DNA of 64,000 bases from Arthonia radiata. Lineage: Eukaryota; Ascomycota; Arthoniomycetes; Arthoniales; Arthoniaceae. Where the stretch lies: NCBI GenBank assembly GCA_002989075.1, contig PSQN01000003.1:2298340-2362339 (forward strand), in the 5' to 3' direction. Every line of letters begins with the position of its first letter. The first letter of the stretch is position 1. Positions 56,476-64,000 of the stretch are shown here, one piece after another. Position numbers and translations under genes: made by a program. The notes below the pieces were generated by a model. It made no database searches. It worked only from the letters and a program-made list of their open reading frames with translations, and was not told the origin of the DNA.

Positions 56476-57240
56476 GGTGTTTTGCGGTGGCGCTAAACTT
56501 GGACGTTATACCTTCCAGCATAAATCGACGTTGAGGTGACCTCAGCAGTGGTAAGCATGCGGAAGGTAATAACAATGGCAAGTATTTGCCTGACTGTCAG
56601 GGGGATCACAAGCCGGCCTGGCCGAGCTATAAGAGCGCGACATAGTTCTGTCACGACTAGTACACCCCTGCTATTTGCTCGTTGCCAGATCTGACATACG
56701 CATGTTGCTGTAATATTGCGGCTCAGCGAGGCATACAACACTCGCTGGGGACGTCGAGACCCTCAATCTCAGATGCCAATACACGCTAACCCATATTCAC
56801 CACTAGCGGATCATGATTCAACCCTCTCCACACAACTCCGCGAAACCTGCACCAATTTTACTAAACTCACATGGAAACACCGCTAAGGTCGATGTTTCCC
56901 GCTGAATCCAAATATACAAGATGCATTATTGTGGTGCTGCTATAGAAGGAACGGCAGCGGTTTTGTCGATTTCGAGCTCTGGCTGCGCTAGTGACGCACC
57001 AAGCCTAGCGTCTCTTTTTTACGAGCTTGGCAGCAAGGGCAGCACAACTCTGTGGATCCTCCACCAATTTTGCTAAATCTACCGGGCGACATCGCTAAGG
57101 TCGAGTTTTTATGCTGATTCCGAAAAACGAGGATGCATGACCGTAGTGTTGGTACAGAAGGGAGGGCAGGCGATTTGTCGATCTCGGCCTGCGAGGGCGC
57201 TAGCAGCAACCCGAGCCTAGCGTCTTTTTACTCCTGATTC
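56476..57240. other. P450 upstream region and junction to A+T-rich DNA
   Basis: No gene. From 56831 the sequence is occupied by the two-copy tandem repeat listed next. At about 57240 base composition drops sharply into A+T-rich DNA. Confidence 0.5.
56831..57240 (+). repeat. Diverged two-copy tandem repeat, unit about 205-212 bp
   Basis: Copy 1 (56831 to about 57030) and copy 2 (57043 to about 57240) share, in the same order, cacaactc, ccaattttrctaaa, cgctaaggtcga, gatgcat, ttgtcgat and agcctagcgtctttttt-like blocks, separated by substitutions and small length changes. Both copies face the same way. No open frame is shared, and no terminal inverted repeats were identified. Confidence 0.75.
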
Positions 57241-57792
57241 AGACCGGCAAACATCTCTGATATACAACCAAATTTCGGAAATCTCTTTAATATACCGATA
57301 AAATTAGTAGTATCCTATGTATACCTCTAAGATATATCTCTAATTTAGATAATTCTGCTATATATATCTATTTACTCTAGTATATATTAAGAGTATATAG
57401 GGCTACGTAGGGCTAAAAATTATCTATATATAATACTACTAGTATTCTATATAGAAATACTATAAATAATTTAAGTTTATTTTTTAATATAATAAGTATA
57501 AAAGAAAGCCCTTAAAAAGGATAATATAAGGCGGTAGAAACTATATATTTATAATATTATTTAGTTTATAGAGATATATAATAAGATAGATATAATAGAT
57601 ATAAGAAGCGTTAAGTATATAGAGCTATAGGGCTATAGAGCTTTATAGAGCAATAGTGCTTTATAGAGCTAAGATCTATCTATATATAACTAGTATTCTA
57701 TATAGAAATACTATATATAGTTTTAGTTTATATTTATTATAGAAAGTATAAAAGAGAGTACTTAAAAAGAGCTCTATAGTGTAGTAGCTTTT
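57241..57792. repeat. A+T-rich DNA with an internal direct repeat
   Basis: Strongly A+T-rich sequence, non-coding. A block of about 105-115 bp at 57415-57530 recurs at 57665-57775, sharing tagtattctatatagaaat and agtataaaagaragy. Composition and TA richness fit a region altered by RIP. No element of known type could be named. Confidence 0.65.
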
Positions 57793-58300
57793 TATTAAAA
57801 AGGTGCAGGGAAGAAGAAGAATACTACTACAAAGAGTAGAAAGACGAGACCAGCTTAAGACTGGTACAATACTTAGGCTTAATATAAGTACAATACTTAG
57901 TAGCAAGGGAAAGCTGTTATTATATTGTTTATCTTATTAGCTAAAATTCTCTAAAGAGATTCTAACTTATATATTTAAGTTTAGCGGCTTGTATAAAACT
58001 TACTAGATATCTATTCTTTTTAATAAAAGCTAGATAACCCGTAACTTACCGTATAAGACAGTAATTCTGTTTATTTAAAACTATTAGTCTTTAAGTTTAT
58101 TTTATATTGTCTTAGACTATAGGCCAGCTGTCTAAGACAAGTTGTATAATGCTTCTTTTTGTCCTAGGCCCGGGCTACTAGGCCCGACCCTTTAGATAAA
58201 AGGCTTATTCTATTTTAGACCGAGACAGCCGGTAAGACCTGTCCAATACTCTGGGCTCTTAGAGGTTCTAACTAACCAGCTAGTTGGTTAATTTTTAATA
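57793..58300 (-). repeat. Left LTR of the Copia element (3' LTR)
   Basis: 508 bp, aligned end to end with the right LTR. It starts with a tattaaaa form of the expected TGTT end and closes with ttaata where the right LTR has caaca. Differences from the other LTR are mostly C/T and G/A changes. Confidence 0.85.
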
Positions 58301-61300
58301 CACTTCCTTAATCGACTAGTTGTTTTAGCCAAATTATAAGCTAATTTAAGTTCTAAACGTTAGTATTTTAGCTAAGTCGATTAGTTTTGTTAAACTGTCT
58401 GCTAATTGTTCCTTTATAGAAACGTATTTGAGCTCTGTTTGGCCTACCTGAACGTTTTCTTTAATATAGTAATACTGTATATCAATATGCTTAGATTTAG
58501 CTCAAAAGGTAGGGTTTTTTGTAAGTTCTTTTGCCGAATTGCTGTCGGTAAGTAATAGTTTTACCGGTAAAACTAGGGTCTCCGGTCTAATTTAACCGGC
58601 TTGCCCGGGCAAATTTATACTTGCCTAGTGCGTTAGAGCCCGCCGAGGCTTTTTATCCGCAGACCTTTTAAAAGTACCCGCTAAAACGGTAGTAATCGAA
58701 TTTTCTTTAAAAATTCCGGACAGTTTGATAGCAATTAATCGAATAAATAACTGTTCCTTTATAGCTTCTTTAAGGGCTATATATTCGACCTTACAAGAGC
58801 TTAAGGCGACCGTTTTTTGTAGCTTCGAATTTTAGCTAAGGGCTCTGTTTCTGAGTAGAAAGATATAGTCGATAGTCGATCTCCTAGTACTAAGGTCTCC
58901 CCCCCAATCTGCGTTACAATAGCTAGTTATACCGTCTATTAAGGGAGATTTATAGTAAAGGCTAAAGTTAGAAGTTTTATTTAAGTAAGCCTAAAGGCTA
59001 CTTAGAACTCTTTAGTGCTTCTCGTTAGAATTCAATATATATCGGGCTAGTAGGCCAGTTATAAAGGCAATATCGGGTCTTGTCTTTGTTGTTAGATACA
59101 AAATCGACCCAATTTGTTGCTAATAATTAGAAATATTAGCACTGCTAGCTTAGTTAGGATTCGGTACCAATTTTGAGCCGACGGGTTGCGGTATTTTCCC
59201 GGGCATTCGGCCGTTTTTCTTCGAGTATTTAGTTAAAATTTTAGCTAAATAAGTCGACTGGTCTAGGCAAATTGTTTTCGCCGGGCGATCTTGGGTAATT
59301 TTAATTCCTAGGAACTTACTAACGTCTCCTAAGTCCTTAACCGTAAGAGTCTTGTTTAGTTCCTAGTAGATTCCAGAGATTGTTTCGGTAGAATTGGATA
59401 CAGCTAATATGTTGTCTACATAGGCGATCAAAATTGCCTGCTTTCCGGTTCTTCGAATATAAACCGACTGATCGGATACTAGGGGTTCGAAACCTATTCC
59501 CCTTAGTAATTCTCGAAGATAGGCTTTCTACTGTCGGCCGGCCTGTTTTAGACCGTAAAGGGCCTTCTTTATTCGACAAACTTTATTAGTTCCGTTAGAT
59601 AGACCAGTTAGTTGCTCGATATAGACAACCTCGTCTAACTTTACGTTAAGATAAGCTAATTTTACGTCCTATTGCTTTATTTTCCAGTCTTTTTTTGCTG
59701 CTAAGGCTAGTATAAGCCGGTAGGTAATTAGATTTACTATATTCGCAAAGGTCTCTGTAAAATTGAGGCCGAGTCTTTGCTGGTAGCCCTTAGCTACCCA
59801 GCGGGCTTTAAAAATCGGCTCGCCCTCCGGGGGGTACTTAATCTTCGGTACCCAGCGCCCTTTTAGCGCCTTTCTACCCGGCGGCAGCTCGGTTAATATC
59901 TAGGTTTCTTAGTTAGCTAGCTCTTTGAGCTCCGACTGCATTGCGTCTAGCTAAGAAGGCCAATCCTTAGATACCCTTATTTCTTTTAAGTTATTGGGCT
60001 CTTTAGTAATTGCGACTAAGGCCTGCTTGGCGTATTGTTCTAGGTTATTGTAGAACTCGTCAAACCAATTTTTGTCGGCGTTTTTGTATGTAAAATCTAT
60101 TTCCTGGGCGCAATCGGTGTCTGCCCGGCCGGGGTCTTCGGTACTTCTGTAATCTAACTCGGTAGGAAGGTTAGACTCGTCTAGAGCTCTAGTTTAGTAT
60201 AGTTCTTGTCTAGATTCGTCCGCTAGTTGTTAAGATATAGGGGGGGTATACTGTTTCTTATATAGAGAACTTCCTCCTTCATCGGGAGGTACCTCCCTAT
60301 TATCTTAAGATTTAGCGGTCGAATTTAGCTTGTTTTTGAACTCGACTTCTAGTTGTTCTTTAGACTCTTTAGGAATACTCTTGGTTAATCGATTAACCGT
60401 AGATCTCCGTAGGTTCCAAACAAATTTTCCTTCCTGGACGTAGACGTCTCTCCCTCAGTAAACCTTCCGGCTATTAGGGTCTAAGAGCTTATATTGATTC
60501 GATCCGTAGTCTATTAGGATATAGGCAGTTGCTCTAGCGTCTAGTTTTTTTAGTTTGGGTTCTTTGAGATAAGTAACTGAGCCCCAGATTTTAATAGTAC
60601 TGACATCCGGTTTTTTGCCGTATTTTGCTTCGTACGGGGTAATAAACCCCGGTAATCCGGTATAAGGGGTCCTGTTATAAATATAGGTAGCTGCTTTTAG
60701 CGCTTTACCCCAATATATCTGGGGTAGTCCGGCGGTATAAAGCATTGCTCGAACTTTACTAACAATTGTTCGGTCAAAGCGTTCAACTCGTCTATTTTGC
60801 TAGGGAGTATACGGTACGGATATCGTTAGAATAGCTCCTTTTTGTTCTAGAAGCTGTTTTACCCGGCCTTCCCGGTATTCTTTTGCGTTGTCTAAGTATA
60901 ATCTTTTAAAAGGATGCTCGGACTGCGTTTCTTCTTAAGTAATATAAGTAGATAGTGCGTTAAAAATCTAGTCTTTAGACTGTAGTACCTCGGTAGTTGT
61001 ATACCAAGTTTTATTGTCTATAAAGCTAGTAAATAATCGACCTTTGGAAGGGGTTTGCGGTACAATTGGCCTACAAATATCTGAGTAGACTTTTTCCAAA
61101 TAATTGGTCGATTCGTCTGGAGTTTCTCGGCTAACTTTAGTCATTGCCTTTGCTTCGAAGTATATTTAGCAATTATCTCCCAATTTGTCCGAATAATCTA
61201 TTCCTAGGGCAACCTTTTTGAGCTGTTTTAAGGCGTTTTCGCCTATATGTCCTATCCGTTAATACCAAAGGTCAGTTTTCGAAGAAATAGTGTAAAGAGA

Positions 61301-62693
61301 TTAGACTGTATTAATAGTCTGAGCTTCTATTACTATTAGGCCGTCAACATACCGCCCCTCGGTGGTTAGTTGTCCGGCCCAATTAACTTTTGGCTTGTTT
61401 TAGCCAAGAGTTACCTTACCTCTCCTCTTTCTAAGCTTATCGAAGCTTAGGAGGTTAATTCTAAATTCCTTAACAAACAAAACTTCGTCTAGAACAATTG
61501 TTTTATTCTTAAAGAATAGTTTTGCTTTGCCTGTCTAAAAGGCTCAGATTAACTTCCCCCCTCCCTAACGAATAATTCAGTTAGTTGGCCGGATATCTGT
61601 TAGAAGATCAATATTCGAGCAAATATAGCTTATTAAGCTTATATCGAGGATCTAAGAATTAGTAGAGTGATTGACTCTGTCTAGTAATGCTATAAAGCAT
61701 TGTTCTTCTTGTAGGTCGGAACTGTGTACAGAAAACATTGAAAAATTAGTGTTTTCGGAGCTTTTGTTGGAATTTAGCCGGAGGTTTGGGTATTTTTTCC
61801 AACAAGTTGCCGGTTTATGCCTCTTTTTGTTACAAAAGGGGCATTTTTCTTGGTTTTTACTTGGAGGTTTTAATTTTTCTCCGGTCCTTTGCGTCGATTT
61901 ATTGTCTATTGCAGTAAAAACCTTTTCTGCTGGGGTACTACCGCGGATTCGGCGAGACTCGTCTACAAGTTGACTAAATAAGTCCTATAGACTTATATTG
62001 CTAGTCGTTTGCCGGTAGCTTTGGCTAATAATAGCCACCGTGTGCTTGTATTCGGAGGTCAGATTGTAGAGGACGTAGGCAGCTACCACCTTGTTGGGTA
62101 GTGCTAGTCCTCGGGTTGCCAAATCGTCCGTTAATTGCCTAATTTTAGCAAGGTAAAGCTTAAGGTTTTTTACCTTATTAAGTGTAGTGCTAAAGAGCTC
62201 CTTGCAAATTAGAAACTCGGAACTAAAACCTTTCGATTCGTATAACCTTTTTAGACTATTCTAAAGCTCTAGAGAGTTATAGATCCTCTTTGTTTGAATA
62301 AGGGGACCGTCCTCTAGAGTTAGTCGAATAAGGGCTGCTACCCTTGTCGACCTGGCGGCTAGCTTCAGTAATATCTCTAGCTAAATAGCCGGAAAAGGGG
62401 ATTATAACATTACCGTAGCCCTTTTCAGTTAAAAGAGCCTCCATTTAAATCGACCAAATGTCCCAATTAGTCGAGCCCTTGAGTTTAGGAATCTTCTAAG
62501 AGGAGTCCATAGCTGAATATATAGTCGGAGATTTCCAAAAAAAAAGGAAATTCTGTTCTAATAGTTAAATTGGGCTAAAAATTTAGAGTCGATTGGTAAT
62601 AGGATCGTTCGAAGGTGTCGATAGGTGTCGTAGGGGAAATATTTTCTAAAAAGGAAATTCGAAAGGAATTGGTGCTAACCCGGGCTCATAACC

Positions 62694-63200
62694 TGTTAAA
62701 AAGGTGCAGGGAAGAAGAAGGATACTACTACAAAGAGTAGGAAGACGAGACTAGCTTAAGACTGATGCAATACTTAAGCTTAATACAGATACAATACTTA
62801 GTAGCAAGGAGAAGCTATTGTTATGTTGTCTATTTTGTTAGCTAAAATCCTCTAGAGGGATTCTAGCTTATATATCTAAGTCTAGCGGCCCGTGCAGGAC
62901 TTACTAGATATCTATTCTTTTAATAAGAGCCAGATAATCTGTAACTTACCGCATAAGATAGTAATTCCGTCTATCTAAAACTGTTAGTCTCTAAGTCTAT
63001 TCCGTGTTGTTTTAGACTACGGGCCAGCTGTCTAGGACAGGTCGTACAATGCTCCTTTTTGTCCTAAATCCGGGCTACTAGGCCCAACCCTTTAGATAAA
63101 AGGCTTGTTCTATTCTAGGCCGAGACAGCTGGTAGGACCTATCCGATACTCCAGGCCCCTAGGGGTTCCGGCTAACCAGCTAGTTGGTTAATTTTCAACA
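62694..63200 (-). repeat. Right LTR of the Copia element (5' LTR)
   Basis: 507 bp with TGTT...AACA ends, the short inverted repeat expected of LTRs. It is less A+T-biased than the left LTR. Confidence 0.85.
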
Positions 63201-63919
63201 GTTGTCCGGTCTAATTAACTTTTAGCTTATTTTAGCTAAGAGTTACCTTATCTCCTCTCTTTCTAAGCTTATTAAAGCTTAGAAGGTTAATTCTAAATTT
63301 CTTAACAAATAAAACTTTGTCTAAGACAATTATTTTATTCTTAAAGAATAGTTTTACTTTGCCTGTCTATAAGGCTCAGATTAACTTCTCTCCTCTTTAA
63401 TGGATAATTTGGTTAGTTAGCCGAATATCTGTTAGAAGATTAATATGTAAGTAAATATAGCTTATTAAGCTTATATCAAGGATTTAAGAATTAGTAGAGT
63501 AATTGACTCCGTCTAGTAATACTGTAAAGCATTGTTCTTCTTATAAGTTAGAACTATATACAGAAAACATTAAAAGATCGGTGTTTTTAGAGCTTTTATT
63601 AGAATTTAGCTGGAGCTTTGGGTATTTTTTCTAACAAGTTGCCGCTTTATGCCCCTTTTTTGTTACAAAAGAAGCATTTTTCTTAGTTTTTACTTAGAGA
63701 CTTTAATTTTTCTTCGGTCCTTTGCGTCGATTTATTGTCTATCGCAGTAAAAACCTTTTCTATAGGGGTACTACCGCGGATTCGGCGAGACTTATCTATA
63801 AGTTAACTAAATAAGTCCTGTAAACTTATATCGCTAGTTGTTTGCCAATAGGTTTGGCTAATAATAGCTACCGTATGCTTGTATTTAGAGATTAGATTGT
63901 AGAGGACGTAGGCAGCTAC
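63201..63919 (-). mobile_element. Partial second copy of the same Copia family
   Basis: This about 0.72-kb stretch matches the internal region of the first element (about 61.37-62.09 kb) in the same orientation and begins exactly at the outer edge of the right LTR. It is a fragment of the gag-to-integrase interval only, broken, and more A+T-rich than its counterpart. It could be the remainder of an older copy into which the first element inserted, or the product of a rearrangement. Confidence 0.75.
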
Positions 63920-64000
63920 TGTTATAACACAGCAAACTAGGTCACATTAGGAATTGCGTAACGATAGATACAGCCTTACTACAGAAAGAGACAACGAGCA
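63920..64000. other. Unassigned edge sequence, possible start of another LTR
   Basis: Homology to the Copia copy stops abruptly at 63919 and the sequence continues with tgttataacacagcaaac, which has the TGTTA start common to LTRs. It is truncated by the window end, so it cannot be classified. Confidence 0.25.

Larger units (their letters stand above)
57793..63200 (-). mobile_element. Copia-type (Ty1/copia) LTR retrotransposon, broken
   Basis: Fossil element read on the minus strand, about 5.4 kb, flanked by direct LTRs. Remnants in the order gag (about 61.7-62.5 kb), integrase (about 60.4-61.6 kb), reverse transcriptase (about 59.2-60.0 kb) and RNase H (about 58.4-59.1 kb) give the Copia order. 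A primer-binding-like site just inside the right LTR resembles the complement of the initiator-Met tRNA anticodon arm. It is broken, with well over ten interruptions, and shows A+T-biased decay typical of RIP. LTR divergence is dominated by transitions, so it is not a reliable clock, and age can only be called old. No matching target-site duplication was seen. Confidence 0.85.

Noticed and set aside
61671-61973. 100-codon plus-strand frame in the A+T-rich block
   Set aside because: Antisense to the gag-like remnant of the Copia element.
1-64000. CRISPR arrays or bacterial-type operons
   Set aside because: Introns, gene families and repeats are clearly eukaryotic; the tandem repeats found lack spacer structure.

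Overview
The window is nuclear DNA of a filamentous ascomycete (Pezizomycotina, probably Dothideomycetes; the class is an inference from product style, not shown). The reasons are dense genes on both strands, introns of about 48-70 bp with GTRNGT donors and short CTNAC-like branch sites, fungus-only families (DUF6536, Pth11/rhodopsin-like receptors, Cox16, Ist2-type anoctamin, Gre2-like reductase), and an A+T-rich block carrying a Copia element with strongly transition-biased decay, as expected from RIP.

Layout. 0.5-3.8 kb: two unrecognised coiled-coil proteins on the minus strand. 4.6-17 kb: membrane and lipid genes, namely an anoctamin, an MFS transporter, a nine-exon DUF6536 protein, a diacylglycerol/sphingosine-kinase-like enzyme and a single-pass membrane protein. 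17.5-27.6 kb: a large Rog1-type lipase (DUF676), a small Cys-rich protein, a C2H2 zinc-finger protein with an SH3-like segment, and a Gre2-like NAD(P)H reductase. 28-49.6 kb is the housekeeping core: TOR kinase, TFIIH subunit Tfb2, the intron-binding helicase Aquarius, tRNA adenosine deaminase Tad2, the cytochrome oxidase assembly factor Cox16 and the exosome helicase Ski2. 50-57 kb is a sparse accessory zone: a small spliced gene of unknown function, minisatellites, a decayed rhodopsin-like membrane protein gene, a complete P450 that overlaps it tail to tail, and a diverged two-copy tandem repeat. 57.2-64 kb is A+T-rich DNA holding a broken Copia-type LTR element (two 507-508 bp LTRs, minus orientation), a second partial copy abutting its right LTR, and possibly the edge of another repeat.

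Functional theme. The core is unusually rich in RNA-related genes (Aquarius for splicing and snoRNA release, Tad2 for tRNA wobble inosine, Ski2 for cytoplasmic 3'-5' mRNA decay, Tfb2 for transcription and repair) beside the growth regulator TOR. This probably reflects neighbouring housekeeping genes rather than an operon. I found no convincing new multi-gene system. The best leads are the Zn-finger/SH3-like protein, the divergent HCE site in Tad2, the small gene at 50.6 kb, and the P450/receptor-relic junction.

Exon boundaries were placed by hand from splice consensus and reading phase. For the multi-exon genes the summed exon lengths are divisible by three, which supports but does not prove the models.
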